Below, in pieces: positions 1 to 9,133 of a DNA stretch of 64,000 nt. The notes under the pieces are model-generated. The model did no database searches and was not told the DNA's origin. It worked only from the letters and a program-made list of their open reading frames with translations. Numbering within the stretch: the stretch's first letter is position 1; the number at the start of each line of letters is the position of its first letter. This DNA comes from Planococcus plakortidis (lineage in GTDB: Bacteria; Bacillota; Bacilli; Bacillales_A; Planococcaceae), in contig NZ_CP016539.2 of the NCBI RefSeq assembly GCF_001687605.2, positions 216,501 to 280,500 of the forward strand, in the 5' to 3' direction. Position numbers and translations under genes: made by a program.

Positions 1-535
1 AGATACTTCCGGCACCTGCGCCATCGGAACGCGTAACTTCGCCGTTCGTTTGGACAGAAAACCCGCCATCGCCGACTTGAATCGGCTGGAGGTTGTCACC
101 AAGCACACGCTGGCCGAAGCTGGTCGCAAGAAATCCTTCCGCGTCGACCGTGAATTGCCCGTTGCGCGTATAGCGGATATCGCCTTCTGCTGTTTCAACC
201 GCAAACAATAATGTGCCGCGGTCGCCGGTGTCCGCATCGAGCGGCAAATTGTCATTGACCAAGGCGAAATCGGTCGCATTCCCTGTTTCGCGGATCGGGC
301 CTTGGGAAAATGAAGGAATCGCTTCCTGTACATAAACACCAGTGGAAAGCCGGCCGATTGGCGCAGGCTGATGGGCATTCTGCGCTTTGATTAACTGCTG
401 TGGAAAGGAGCGAATCGCTGCTTCATCTGTCTTGAATCCCGGAGTATTGGAATTTGATAGATTATTTGTCAATATTTGTTGTGTTCTGTTTTGGGACATC
501 ATTCCCGAAGTTGCCGTATACAATCCGCGAAACAT
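1..535 (-). CDS. flhO: Flagellar hook-basal body protein, FlhO/FlgG type (partial, C-terminus beyond window)
   Basis: The gene reads leftward off the window edge; about 178 N-terminal codons are visible. The protein starts MFRGLYTATSGM and continues with NLSNSNTPGFK, the conserved N-terminal rod/hook signature shared by FlgB, FlgC, FlgE and FlgG. Such proteins are exported by the flagellar type III apparatus and build the distal rod. The ATG at 535 is preceded by AAAGGAAG at a workable distance. It diverges from flgB across a 380-bp gap, so this family member begins its own transcript, as flhO-flhP do in Bacillus subtilis. FlhO versus FlhP cannot be settled without the C-terminus. Confidence 0.85.
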   Translation of the reverse strand, partial: MFRGLYTATSGMMSQNRTQQILTNNLSNSNTPGFKTDEAAIRSFPQQLIKAQNAHQPAPIGRLSTGVYVQEAIPSFSQGPIRETGNATDFALVNDNLPLDADTGDRGTLLFAVETAEGDIRYTRNGQFTVDAEGFLATSFGQRVLGDNLQPIQVGDGGFSVQTNGEVTRSDGAGAGSI

Positions 536-676
536 ATTACCTATACACTTCCTTTATTATAGTCTAATGGACTACTGTTAGCTTTCTCTACCATCATTTT
601 AACAGAAAATCGCAGATTAAATGGAAAAAATAGTAGAATTTTTTTATAAAATAAAATAGCCAAATTAAAAAAAGCA

Positions 677-685
677 TGATACTAT
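677..685 (+). promoter_or_regulatory. Candidate extended -10 promoter element for the flagellar operon
   Basis: TGATACTAT is an extended -10 (TGn then TACTAT) about 50 bases before the riboswitch P1 stem. The -35 region is poor. No convincing SigD box (TAAA-15-GCCGATAT) was seen in the 536-735 gap, which otherwise holds only A+T-rich sequence. Confidence 0.3.
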
Positions 686-734
686 ACCGGAGTAGTAAAG
701 ACTCAAAATGATTCTAAAAGACGAGTTTAAAGAA

Positions 735-850
735 AAATATACCCATATCATGACGAAAATAGCAAACTTCTACGAAAGTGAAGGACGCAAAGCCACGGGT
801 CTAACTGTCTAAGACACAAGATCGCCGGGTTGCCGAAAGATGGTAGATTT
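735..850 (+). promoter_or_regulatory. Cyclic-di-GMP-I (GEMM-I) riboswitch aptamer
   Basis: The core has the class hallmarks in order: GCAAAC, a P2 hairpin closed by a GAAA tetraloop, GGACGCAAAGCC, a GGTCTAA tetraloop-receptor side, and GCCGGGTTGCCG. Flanking arms form P1: AAAT 735-738 with ATTT 847-850, TACC 740-743 with GGTA 842-845, and AT 745-746 with AT 840-841. It lies in the leader of the flgB operon and is followed directly by a terminator. The family binds c-di-GMP, the second messenger that favours sessile life. The class assignment rests on motif recall and hand folding. Confidence 0.9.
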
Positions 851-855
851 GACTC

Positions 856-886
856 AAATCCGCCTTTTTCAAAGCGGATTTTTTTA
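856..886 (+). terminator. Riboswitch-controlled intrinsic terminator before flgB
   Basis: AAATCCGC (856-863) pairs with GCGGATTT (874-881), followed by a T run to 885. GATTTG (846-851) can instead pair with CAAATC (855-860), giving a competing antiterminator. Because 847-850 also form the closing stem of the aptamer, ligand binding should free the terminator. The predicted logic is therefore OFF with c-di-GMP. Confidence 0.85.
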
Positions 887-916
887 TTTGGGCAAATTCA
901 GATGTAAGGGGCTGAA

Positions 917-1312
917 ATGATGAATATCTTTCCATCAAGCATTCAAAAAATGGAGCAGGCCTTGTCGACTTCGACATTGAAACAGCGTGTCCATGCCGGC
1001 AATATCGCCAATGTGGATACAGCGAATTACAAAAGCAAGCAAGTGGATTTCCGACAGGCAATGGAACAGGCGAGCGCTTCGCGGATGAAAAGTTACCGCA
1101 CCGATGCGCGCCATCTCGAATTCCAGAGCGGCCAGGCGGCAACACCAGTGACAATCAACCGCAATACGAAAATGACGCCGAACGGCAATAACGTCGATAT
1201 GGATTTTGAAATGGCGGAACTCGCGAAAAACCAATTATGGTATAACGCCGTCACCGAACGGGTCAACGGCAAGTTCTCGAGCTTGCGTTCGGTCATCAAC
1301 GAAGGGAGATAA
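917..1312 (+). CDS. flgB: Flagellar basal-body rod protein FlgB
   Basis: First gene of the flagellar operon, 131 aa. It encodes a proximal rod subunit exported through the type III apparatus. The N-terminal region carries the rod signature (GNIANVDTANYKSKQVDF) and the C-terminus has the amphipathic helix (FEMAELAKNQLWYNAVTERV) that packs in the rod. AAGGGG lies 6 bases before the chosen ATG; a second ATG follows immediately. Expression should depend on read-through of the c-di-GMP riboswitch terminator just upstream. In B. subtilis flgB follows codY; here it does not. Confidence 0.97.
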   Translation: MMNIFPSSIQKMEQALSTSTLKQRVHAGNIANVDTANYKSKQVDFRQAMEQASASRMKSYRTDARHLEFQSGQAATPVTINRNTKMTPNGNNVDMDFEMAELAKNQLWYNAVTERVNGKFSSLRSVINEGR

Positions 1313-1317
1313 CGCAT

Positions 1318-1770
1318 ATGTCTTTATTTAGTGGTCTGAATATTAGCGCATCCGGATTGACTGCCAACCGTTTGCGGATGGATGTCGTGTCGTCGAATAT
1401 TGCCAATGCCAATACGAACCGCGCGGAACTCGTCAACGGGGAATGGGTGCCGTACCGCCGCAAAACCGTGGAACTGTCGACCGCCGGCGCATCGCCATTC
1501 GCCAAGCATTTGACGGCTGCCATGGAAAACAAAGGAGCCGGCGCGGGCGTAAAAGCTAGCGCCATCCGGGAAGATGCCACCCCGTTTCCGGTGACCTACG
1601 ATCCGGAGCATCCGGACGCAGACGCCGAAGGGTATGTACGCACCTCGAATGTGGACCCGATTAAGGAAATGGTCGATTTGATGTCGGCGACGCGTTCTTA
1701 TGAAGCGAACGTCACGGCGATGAATGCCTCGAAAAGCATGTTCATGAAGGCGCTCGAAATCGGGAAATAA
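1318..1770 (+). CDS. flgC: Flagellar basal-body rod protein FlgC
   Basis: 150 aa, the usual FlgC length. The N-terminal SGLNISASGLTANRLRMDVVSSNIANANT and C-terminal VDLMSATRSYEANVTAMNASK segments are the paired helices of rod/hook proteins. It sits 5 bp after flgB with a GGGAG ribosome site inside the flgB stop region, so the two are co-translated. With FlgB it forms the proximal rod that joins the MS ring to the distal rod. Confidence 0.97.
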   Translation: MSLFSGLNISASGLTANRLRMDVVSSNIANANTNRAELVNGEWVPYRRKTVELSTAGASPFAKHLTAAMENKGAGAGVKASAIREDATPFPVTYDPEHPDADAEGYVRTSNVDPIKEMVDLMSATRSYEANVTAMNASKSMFMKALEIGK

Positions 1771-1795
1771 GAAAGTTTAGTTGAGGAGGGGCAGC

Positions 1796-2092
1796 ATGGA
1801 GAAAATTGCACAGCTGCAGACACCGTTTCTGCAAAATCAATTCCTGGAAAAGATGCAGCCGAAACCGGAAGCGACAGGATTCGGCGATGTCTTCAAGAAT
1901 GCGCTGAAAGAAGTGAGCGAAGCACAGAACGTATCCGATAAAAAGACCGACCAATTGCTGACGGGCGAAGTGAAAGACGTCCACGAAGTGATGATCGCGT
2001 CGCAAAAAGCGAGCCTGTCGCTGCAGATGACGATGCAAGTGCGCAATAAAGTGGTGGAAGCGTACCAAGAAGTGATGAGAATGCAAGTATGA
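1796..2092 (+). CDS. fliE: Flagellar hook-basal body complex protein FliE
   Basis: 98 aa from the ATG at 1796, which has GAGGAGGGG 4 bases upstream; a longer reading from 1781 would bury this site. FliE is the adaptor between the MS ring (FliF) and the rod. The C-terminal QKASLSLQMTMQVRNKVVEAYQEVMRMQV is the conserved FliE helix. The order flgB-flgC-fliE-fliF is the standard Firmicutes arrangement. Confidence 0.95.
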   Translation: MEKIAQLQTPFLQNQFLEKMQPKPEATGFGDVFKNALKEVSEAQNVSDKKTDQLLTGEVKDVHEVMIASQKASLSLQMTMQVRNKVVEAYQEVMRMQV

Positions 2093-2114
2093 AAACGAAT
2101 AAGGTGTGCATTCG

Positions 2115-3755
2115 ATGAAAGAGAAGTTCGAAACCTATAAAACCAAAACAAAAGACTCCTGGGGCAGTTTATCGAAAGCGACCAAATGGCTGATGGCCGC
2201 GTCCTTTTTCATCACTTTGCTTGCCATAGGGCTTTTTGTTTTCTTCAATAGCCAATCCAATATGTCGCCTTTGTATGCCAATCTGGACCCTGCAGAAGCG
2301 GGTGAAATCAAGGCGGCCATCGAAAGCCAAGGCATCCCGGTCGAAGTATCGACCGATGGGACGACGATCTCCGTTCCCGAAGAGCAAGTCGCCGGCTTGA
2401 AAGTGAGCCTGGCGGCAGAAGGCTTGCCGAAAAACGGCAATGTCACGTACGGCATATTCAGTGAGAACATGGGGCTGGGGATGACCGACCGCCATTTTGA
2501 TGTGGTTGAACGCGACGCGATGCAAAACGAACTCGCGTATTTGGTGAAACAAATCGCGGGTGTGACCGATGCCAACGTCATGATCACCTTGCCGAAAGAA
2601 AACGTCTGGCTGACCGATGAAGAGCAAGTGTCGACGGCATCGATCGTCATCCAAGGCGATGGCAGCTTGAATTTGGACCAAAAACAAATCAACGGCCTGT
2701 ACCATTTGGTCAGCAAATCGGTACCTAAATTGCCGATGGAGCAAATCGTCATCATGGACCAGAACGGCCAAGTGTTCGAATTGCAGGATACTGGCGCGCC
2801 GGACACCAACTTGACGGTGTATCAGCAAAACCGCGAAATCCAGCAAGGCATCGAAAAAGATATCCAGCGTGAATTGCAGCAGATGCTCGGGCTATTGCTC
2901 GGGCAGGACAAAGTCGTCGTTTCCGTTATGGCAAACATCGACTTCACGAAGGAAAAACGCGAAGAGCAATTGGTGGAGCCGGTCGATCCCGAAACGGGCG
3001 AAGGCATCGACATCAGCGTCGAGCGGATCGTCGAAACTTACGCAAGTGAAGGTGCCGCCCTGGCAGATGACGCCGGAACTGGGGAATCGGAGATCGCCAA
3101 TTACCCTGCAGCAGACGGCACCGGAACGAGCGAATCGGAACGGACCGAAGAACGCATCAACCGCGAAGTCAATCGCATCAACCGTCAGATCGAGATGAGC
3201 CCGTATGTCATCGACGACATTACGATCAATGTCGGTGTGGAACCGCCAGTGCCCGACAATCCAGCTACCTTAACCCAGCAGCACATGGATGATATCCGCA
3301 ATTTGTTGGCAAATACAGTCAGTACTTCGCTCAGCATGAACGAATTCCAGCCGACACCGGCCGAACTCGATGACCGCATTTCGATCTTTGCGACAGAATT
3401 CCAAGGGCGCCCGGAACTGGCTGAAGAAGAGCCGGTGACGACGTTCTGGACAGGCATTCCGCTTCTTTGGTACGTCATCGCCGGTGTGGCCGTGATTTTA
3501 TTGACGGGCATCATCTTGTTCGTGGCCAAACGGCGCAAGAAGCAACAGGAAGAATTGGCAGCTGAGCTGGAAATGGATTATTTCGCACGTGCCGCTGCGA
3601 AAATGCAGCCCGCCGGAAATGCGGAAGAAGAGGAAGTCGATTTGTCGGAATTCAACAACCGGGCAAATCCGAAGCGCAAGACAATCGAGAAGCTCGCCAA
3701 AGGGCGTCCTGATGATTTTACAAATCTGTTGAGGTCGTGGATGGCGGATGATTAG
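2115..3755 (+). CDS. fliF: Flagellar MS-ring protein FliF
   Basis: 546 aa from the ATG at 2115 (AAGGTG 8 bases upstream; an in-frame GTG at 2106 would overlap that site). A first membrane helix lies near residues 25-45, then the YscJ/FliF ring-building domains. An acidic linker near residues 290-345 is rich in E, G and S, and a second helix lies near 445-468. The extreme C-terminus (LAKGRPDDFTNLLRSWM) is the segment that binds FliG. It assembles the membrane ring on which the rotor and export gate are built. Confidence 0.97.
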   Translation: MKEKFETYKTKTKDSWGSLSKATKWLMAASFFITLLAIGLFVFFNSQSNMSPLYANLDPAEAGEIKAAIESQGIPVEVSTDGTTISVPEEQVAGLKVSLAAEGLPKNGNVTYGIFSENMGLGMTDRHFDVVERDAMQNELAYLVKQIAGVTDANVMITLPKENVWLTDEEQVSTASIVIQGDGSLNLDQKQINGLYHLVSKSVPKLPMEQIVIMDQNGQVFELQDTGAPDTNLTVYQQNREIQQGIEKDIQRELQQMLGLLLGQDKVVVSVMANIDFTKEKREEQLVEPVDPETGEGIDISVERIVETYASEGAALADDAGTGESEIANYPAADGTGTSESERTEERINREVNRINRQIEMSPYVIDDITINVGVEPPVPDNPATLTQQHMDDIRNLLANTVSTSLSMNEFQPTPAELDDRISIFATEFQGRPELAEEEPVTTFWTGIPLLWYVIAGVAVILLTGIILFVAKRRKKQQEELAAELEMDYFARAAAKMQPAGNAEEEEVDLSEFNNRANPKRKTIEKLAKGRPDDFTNLLRSWMADD

Positions 3756-3766
3756 GGGAGAACTGA

Positions 3767-4783
3767 ATGGTGGAACGGATAAGGGAATTAACGGGGATCC
3801 AAAAAGTCGCCGTATTATTGGTCGGGATGGGGCCGGATGTTTCGGTGGAAGTGTTCAAGCGCCTGTCTGAAAAGGAAATCGACCAATTGACGATGGAAAT
3901 CTCCAATGTGCGCCAATTGAAGAACAGCCAGACCGAACAAGTGATCAATGAATTTTACGAAATGGTCCTGGCGCAGGACTATATGAACGAAGGCGGGCTT
4001 GGCTACGCACGCGATATTCTTGAAAAAGCGCTCGGCAAAGAAAAAGCGCTCGATACGATCGGCCGCCTGTCGAACCGTCTGCAGGTCAAGCCCTTCAATT
4101 TCGCAAGGCGTTTGGATCCTGCGCGCATTGCCACGGTGCTGCAACATGAACAGGCACAGACCATCGCATTGGTGCTGTCATATCTCGATCCGAAGCAATC
4201 CTCACAAATCCTGTCGCAACTTCCGGCAGAACAGCAGGCGGAAGTCGCGAAGCGCATCGCGTTGATGGAAAGTACATCACCGGATGTCATCCAGCAAGTC
4301 GAACAGATCCTGGAACGTAAATTGTCTTCGGCGAACGGGGTGCAGGATTATACAGCGACCGGTGGAGTGGAAGCGATCGTCCGCGTGCTCAATCAAGTCG
4401 ATCGCGGCACAGAAAAAGCGATCCTTTCCGAACTCGAAAGCGGAAGCCCGGAGCTGGTCGCAGAAATCAAGAAACGCATGTTTGTCTTTGAAGACATCGT
4501 CAAACTGGATGTTCGTTCGATTCAGCGCATTGTCCGCGAAGTGAACGACCAGGACATGAGCTTTGCCTTGAAAGCGGCAAGCGAAGACGTGAAGGAAAGC
4601 ATTTTCAATAATATGTCCACACGCCGTTCGGAATTGATCCGGGAGGAGATGGATGTCATGGGCCCTGTCAAACTGAAAGAAGTGGAAACTGCCCAGACGG
4701 AAATCGTGGCGCTGATCCGCAAGCTCGAAGAGGATGGGGAAATCACGGTTTCACGTGATGAAGGAGATGAAATGATTGTCTAG
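3767..4783 (+). CDS. fliG: Flagellar motor switch protein FliG
   Basis: 338 aa, normal length. FliG couples the FliF ring to FliM and carries the C-terminal torque helix. The N-terminal IQKVAVLLVGMG and middle QTIALVLSYLDPKQSSQIL segments are diagnostic. The middle-domain motif, usually E-H-P-Q before T-I-A, reads E128-Q-A-Q131, so two of the residues known to contact FliM differ. GGGGAG precedes the ATG. The stop codon overlaps fliH by 8 bp. Confidence 0.97.
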   Translation: MVERIRELTGIQKVAVLLVGMGPDVSVEVFKRLSEKEIDQLTMEISNVRQLKNSQTEQVINEFYEMVLAQDYMNEGGLGYARDILEKALGKEKALDTIGRLSNRLQVKPFNFARRLDPARIATVLQHEQAQTIALVLSYLDPKQSSQILSQLPAEQQAEVAKRIALMESTSPDVIQQVEQILERKLSSANGVQDYTATGGVEAIVRVLNQVDRGTEKAILSELESGSPELVAEIKKRMFVFEDIVKLDVRSIQRIVREVNDQDMSFALKAASEDVKESIFNNMSTRRSELIREEMDVMGPVKLKEVETAQTEIVALIRKLEEDGEITVSRDEGDEMIV

Positions 4784-5567
4784 GATCATCCGCAGCAGCA
4801 CCGGGGAAAACGGCACGAAAATTATCGGCTTGCGTGAAGTGAAAACCCGCCGGCCGTTCGAAGCGCAAGCGGAGCCAGGGATCGAACAGTACGGGGAACG
4901 GTTGAGAGGTGAAATCAGCGGGTTGGAGCAGCAATTGGACACGTTGAGAAAACAACTGGCCGAAGAGCAACAACAAGCACATATGGAACTGGCCGAATGG
5001 CGAAAAACCCAACAACAGCAAGCGCTAGCAGAAGCGGAACAACAAGCGCAAGCTGCGGCGGAAGCCGGGTTCCAGGAAGGCTTCAATCAAGGGCTCGCCC
5101 AAGCCGAAGCGGATTTTCTCGAAAAGCGCGAGTTGATGGAAAGCTTGATCGCTGCGGCTTATGAAGAGCAGCGCCGCATCATCCGTGAATCGGAACCGTT
5201 TTTATTGTCGCTCAGCACCGAAATCGCACGGAAAATCATCCGCAATGAATTGATGCAAGACGACGTGCAGCTGTTGTCGATCGTCCGCCACGCCCTCCGG
5301 CAAGTGGACGATTCGGAAGAAGTCGCCATTCACGTGGCGCTTGAAGATTACCCGGCGATGCTGCCGTTTGAAGACGAGCTGAAAAGCTATATCCGGGCAG
5401 GCGCCGAACTCAAACTCATGCCAGTCGCGGGGCAAGCGCCTTCCGGCTGCACGATTCATACGAAAAGCGGCTCGTTCGATGCGACACTGGATAGCCAGTT
5501 GAACGAAATCAAAAAGCAATTGCTCGTTTATTGTGAGGAGAAATCCAATGATGAAGCTGATAGATAA
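4776..5567 (+). CDS. fliH: Flagellar export stator protein FliH
   Basis: 263 aa starting at a TTG (4776) that overlaps the fliG stop; AAGGAGATG lies upstream. Residues about 35-110 are a Gln/Glu/Ala-rich coiled coil. The C-terminal half (SLSTEIARKIIRNEL ... VRHALRQV) is the FliH/V-type ATPase E-subunit-like region that holds the ATPase FliI at the export gate. Overlap with both neighbours points to translational coupling. Confidence 0.9.
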   Translation: MSRIIRSSTGENGTKIIGLREVKTRRPFEAQAEPGIEQYGERLRGEISGLEQQLDTLRKQLAEEQQQAHMELAEWRKTQQQQALAEAEQQAQAAAEAGFQEGFNQGLAQAEADFLEKRELMESLIAAAYEEQRRIIRESEPFLLSLSTEIARKIIRNELMQDDVQLLSIVRHALRQVDDSEEVAIHVALEDYPAMLPFEDELKSYIRAGAELKLMPVAGQAPSGCTIHTKSGSFDATLDSQLNEIKKQLLVYCEEKSNDEADR

Positions 5568-6873
5568 CGAGTATTTGACGCTGCTGGAAGAAATCGAGCC
5601 GGTGAGAAAACACGGGAAAGTCGTCCAAGTGATCGGCTTGACGATCGAAGCCCAAGGCCCGAACGCCAAGCTCGGCGAGTTGTGCCTGTTGTATCCGAGC
5701 CGCTTTGACCCGCCGATCGAGGCGGAAGTCGTCGGCTTCAAGGAAAACAAAATCATGCTCATGCCCCTGCGGGATCTGGCGCAAGTCGGGCCAGGCTGCC
5801 TCGTCGTCGCGACAGGTGTGCCCCTGCAGATCCGCGTCGGCCCGGCCATTCTCGGAAAAATCCTCGACGGCACCGGAAAGCCGTTGGATGACAATAAATT
5901 GCCGAAAGGCTTGAAGAAATATTCCACGACGAACACACCGCCGAACCCGCTCAAGCGGCCGCGCATCGACAAGCCTTTGGAAGTCGGCGTGCGTGCGATC
6001 GACGGTTTGCTGACGGTCGGGCAAGGCCAGCGCATCGGCGTATTCGCCGGAAGCGGCGTCGGAAAAAGCACGCTCATGGGCATGATCGCCCGCAACACCG
6101 AAGCCGACGTCAACGTCATCGCGCTGATCGGCGAGCGTGGACGGGAAGTGCGCGATTTCATCGAGCGCGATCTTGGGCCAGAAGGCTTGAAAAATTCAGT
6201 CGTGGTCGCTGCGACGTCTGACCAGACGCCGATGCAACGCATCAAAGGGGCGCTGACGGCAACTGCGATTGCGGAATATTTTCGCGACCAAGGGAAAAAC
6301 GTCATGTTGATGATGGATTCCGTAACGCGTTTTGCGATGGCGCAGCGCGAAGTGGGTCTGGCGGTCGGCGAACCGCCGACCAGTAAAGGCTACACGCCGA
6401 GCGTTTTCGCGTTATTGCCGCGTTTGCTCGAGCGCTCCGGCACGTCGTCGAAGGGATCGATTACCGCCTTCTATACGGTACTGGTCGATGGGGACGATAT
6501 GAACGAACCGATTGCCGATGCGGTGCGCGGCATCCTGGACGGCCATATCGTCCTGGACCGCAAACTCGCGCAAAAAGGGCAATTCCCGGCGATCAATATC
6601 ATGGCGAGCGTGAGCCGCATCATGAATGAAGTGACGACGCGAGAGCATAAACAAGCCGCGGCCGAATTGAAACGATTGCTCGCAGCCCACGATTCGGCGG
6701 AAGACTTGATCAATATCGGGGCCTATAAAAGCGGCGCCAATAAAGAAATCGATGAAGCGATCCGTGCGTATCCGTTGATTCGCGATTATCTGCAACAAGA
6801 TATTTACGAGAAGGCCGAATTGGCGGAAAGCGTCGACCGGCTCGCACAACAATTTGGAGGTGCTGAAACGTGA
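5548..6873 (+). CDS. fliI: Flagellum-specific export ATPase FliI
   Basis: 441 aa from the ATG at 5548 (GAGGAG 7 bases upstream), overlapping fliH by 20 bp. Walker A GSGVGKST lies near residues 167-174, and LMMDSVTRFAMAQREVGLAVGEPP is the family signature around Walker B. It is an F1-beta-like hexameric ATPase that unloads chaperone-substrate complexes for type III export. Confidence 0.97.
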   Translation: MMKLIDNEYLTLLEEIEPVRKHGKVVQVIGLTIEAQGPNAKLGELCLLYPSRFDPPIEAEVVGFKENKIMLMPLRDLAQVGPGCLVVATGVPLQIRVGPAILGKILDGTGKPLDDNKLPKGLKKYSTTNTPPNPLKRPRIDKPLEVGVRAIDGLLTVGQGQRIGVFAGSGVGKSTLMGMIARNTEADVNVIALIGERGREVRDFIERDLGPEGLKNSVVVAATSDQTPMQRIKGALTATAIAEYFRDQGKNVMLMMDSVTRFAMAQREVGLAVGEPPTSKGYTPSVFALLPRLLERSGTSSKGSITAFYTVLVDGDDMNEPIADAVRGILDGHIVLDRKLAQKGQFPAINIMASVSRIMNEVTTREHKQAAAELKRLLAAHDSAEDLINIGAYKSGANKEIDEAIRAYPLIRDYLQQDIYEKAELAESVDRLAQQFGGAET

Positions 6874-7331
6874 CACGATTCAATTTCCGATTCCAGAAAA
6901 TTCTCGAACTGAAAGAAAACGAAACGCAGCTGGCGCAAGTGGAGATGGCCGAAGCGTTGAAAAAAGAGCAGGCCGTCCGCGAACAAAGCGAAGCGCTGCA
7001 CAGCAAGATTACGCAGGCGGAAGAAATGAAAAAAGCTAAAGAGCAAAAAGGCCTTCCGATCTCCGAGCTGCGCATGCTCGAAGAATACATCCATCAGCTC
7101 TATGAGCAGTCGTCCATGGCGAGCCGTGAAGTCGCGGCCCTTGAACGCAAAGTTTCAAGAAGCCAGGATGCCTTGAAAGAAAAAGCCCGCGAAGAAAAAA
7201 CCTGGGGCAATCTGAAAGAACAGAACTACGCCGCCCACCAGAAAGAACATCAAGCGGCAGAGCAGAACTTTTTCGATGACCTGGCCGGCAGCCGCTATTA
7301 CCGCCTCGGCAGGACCGGTGACGTACAGTGA
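6870..7331 (+). CDS. fliJ: Flagellar export central stalk protein FliJ
   Basis: 153 aa, GTG start overlapping the fliI stop (GTGA). The protein starts with FNFRFQKILELKENETQLAQVE, typical of FliJ, and is almost entirely charged coiled coil up to residue 130. FliJ acts as the gamma-like stalk of the FliI ring and docks on FlhA. It ends in a GTGA overlap with fliK. Confidence 0.9.
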   Translation: MTRFNFRFQKILELKENETQLAQVEMAEALKKEQAVREQSEALHSKITQAEEMKKAKEQKGLPISELRMLEEYIHQLYEQSSMASREVAALERKVSRSQDALKEKAREEKTWGNLKEQNYAAHQKEHQAAEQNFFDDLAGSRYYRLGRTGDVQ

Positions 7332-8626
7332 ACGCGTTGGTGTCTGCATTAATCGGCCGGCCCGCTGCACCCGCAGCTGCTGTGAAAACGCAAGGGAGCA
7401 ATGAGCCGGCTGGACAGTTCGGGCAATTGCTGATGGCGCTGTCGGCAGATCCGGCACAGCTGCAAGCAAAGCCTGAAACGGCCTCAGCCGCGTTGCCGAT
7501 GAAAGAACTCGTTGCTCTCCTCGAGCAATTGTCGGACATGCCTGCAGAGCAATTGACCGAAGAACAGCAAGCCATGCAATACGCGGTGTTCCAATTGCTT
7601 GCCGATGCGAACGGGGAGCAATTGGAGCAAGCCGTTGAAGTCTTCAGTTCCGATGAAGAGGTTCAGGGTGAACTGGCTGCACTGGTAAAGCAGATAAAAT
7701 CCTTATTGCTGACTGCTAAAGAATTCGTACAGCCTACGGGATTTCCGGGGGTCGCGGAAAAAGAAATTACTCCGGATGAAACGGCACCGGAAGAAGCGCT
7801 GCGCCCGCTTATCGAATTGGCTGCGCAACTGAAAGAAGAAACGCTTCCTTCAGAAAAACTGCTGTTATTGAAAGAACTCGCGCCTATCAAAGCGGAAGCG
7901 CGCCTGCCATTTGCACAGACGCCTGCCGCCTGGCTGCACGCGCTGTCGAAGGACAGCAACAGCACTCAAGCTAATAATGCGGTTGAACAGCAAGCGCCTG
8001 ACACGCAGGCTGCGAAAGCGGTGCCTGCAGAGGGCGAAACGATTCTAAAAGCGGAAGCGGTTCAAGCTGCAGCTCCTGTAAAAACAGAAGCGCAAGTGCA
8101 GGCCGCTGTGCTTCCGGTTGCTCTTGCTGATCAAAAGCAAGTGGACGTGCCGGTTCGGCAAGTTCCGGTTCAGAAGCTGTCGGAAACACTCGCGGAATGG
8201 ATCAGTTCACCGGCCCGCTTAACTGCAGGCGGAAATGAAACGCGCTTGCGTATCAATATTTTCCCTGAGCATCTCGGCCACCTGGAGATTTTGGTGAGCG
8301 CGGCAGGCGGTAAAGTGAGTGCGCAAATCATCGCGAGCCATGGTGCCGCGAAAGAAGCGGTTGAATTCCAGTTGAATCAACTGCGCCTGTCGCTGTCTCA
8401 GCAAGGCGTGGAGATCGACAGCTTGGAAGTTCGGGAAGAGCACAGTTCACCGGAATTCCAACAGCACGGACGGCAGCGGGAATCGCCTTTCGCGGATGCC
8501 TCTGGAAATAGCGCTGGCCGGGGTGGCGGAAGCGGCGGAGAATCCGTTTCGGATGATGCTGATATACCGCAGAGGCGCCAGCGTGAAACTGTTTCAGACA
8601 ATGGCCAATTGAATTATACCGTTTAA
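7328..8626 (+). CDS. fliK: Flagellar hook-length control protein FliK
   Basis: 432 aa, GTG start. The long Ala/Gln/Glu-rich middle is low in conservation, as expected for the molecular ruler. The conserved C-terminal domain begins near residue 290, with [16 protein letters not shown] and [19 protein letters not shown], and interacts with FlhB to switch export from hook to filament substrates. A short Gly/Arg-rich tail follows. It lies between fliJ and flgD, the canonical place. Confidence 0.92.
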   Translation: MNALVSALIGRPAAPAAAVKTQGSNEPAGQFGQLLMALSADPAQLQAKPETASAALPMKELVALLEQLSDMPAEQLTEEQQAMQYAVFQLLADANGEQLEQAVEVFSSDEEVQGELAALVKQIKSLLLTAKEFVQPTGFPGVAEKEITPDETAPEEALRPLIELAAQLKEETLPSEKLLLLKELAPIKAEARLPFAQTPAAWLHALSKDSNSTQANNAVEQQAPDTQAAKAVPAEGETILKAEAVQAAAPVKTEAQVQAAVLPVALADQKQVDVPVRQVPVQKLSETLAEWISSPARLTAGGNETRLRINIFPEHLGHLEILVSAAGGKVSAQIIASHGAAKEAVEFQLNQLRLSLSQQGVEIDSLEVREEHSSPEFQQHGRQRESPFADASGNSAGRGGGSGGESVSDDADIPQRRQRETVSDNGQLNYTV

Positions 8627-8643
8627 CTAAGGGGACTGATTGG

Positions 8644-9102
8644 ATGAATATCACTACAGCGACGACGGCAGCGAACCAGCCGACGGCAGCCACAGAAAAA
8701 ACAAAGCCGGATGCGCTCGGGCAGGACGCTTTCCTGAAAATCCTGATCGCCCAGCTGAAATACCAGGATCCGATGGAACCGCAAAAAGATGCGGAATTCA
8801 TCGGACAGATGGCCCAGTTCAGCAGCCTCGAGCAATTGACGCAATTGAACAAGACGATGACGGGCTACGCCGGAGAAGGCGGAAGCGCATCTCTTGCGGG
8901 TTCCGCCCACTTGCTCGGCACCGAAGTCAGCTGGTCAGCCAATGAACAAGCTGGCACCGGCATTGTCAAAGCAGTCACGATGAAGAACGGCGAGATCATG
9001 GTCGAGCTGGAAGGCGAAGAAACGAAAATTCCATTGTCGGCCATTGAACGAATCGAACAGCAAGGCGAAACCAAAAACGAACAGGCGGCCGAGCAAGCCT
9101 AA
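8644..9102 (+). CDS. flgD: Flagellar hook capping protein FlgD
   Basis: 152 aa, the short Bacillus-type form. The N-terminal [41 protein letters not shown] is the conserved FlgD block. The C-terminal FlgD Ig-like domain of proteobacteria is reduced to about 50 residues. It caps the growing hook. AAGGGGACTGATTGG precedes the ATG. Confidence 0.95.
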   Translation: MNITTATTAANQPTAATEKTKPDALGQDAFLKILIAQLKYQDPMEPQKDAEFIGQMAQFSSLEQLTQLNKTMTGYAGEGGSASLAGSAHLLGTEVSWSANEQAGTGIVKAVTMKNGEIMVELEGEETKIPLSAIERIEQQGETKNEQAAEQA

Positions 9103-9133
9103 ACTTGCAGCCAGCTGAAAGGGGAAATGACAA

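Noticed and set aside
556..561. TATAAT as -10 for the flhO-like gene
   Set aside because: The start site it predicts would fall at or after the ribosome site AAAGGAAG, so the transcript would lack it.
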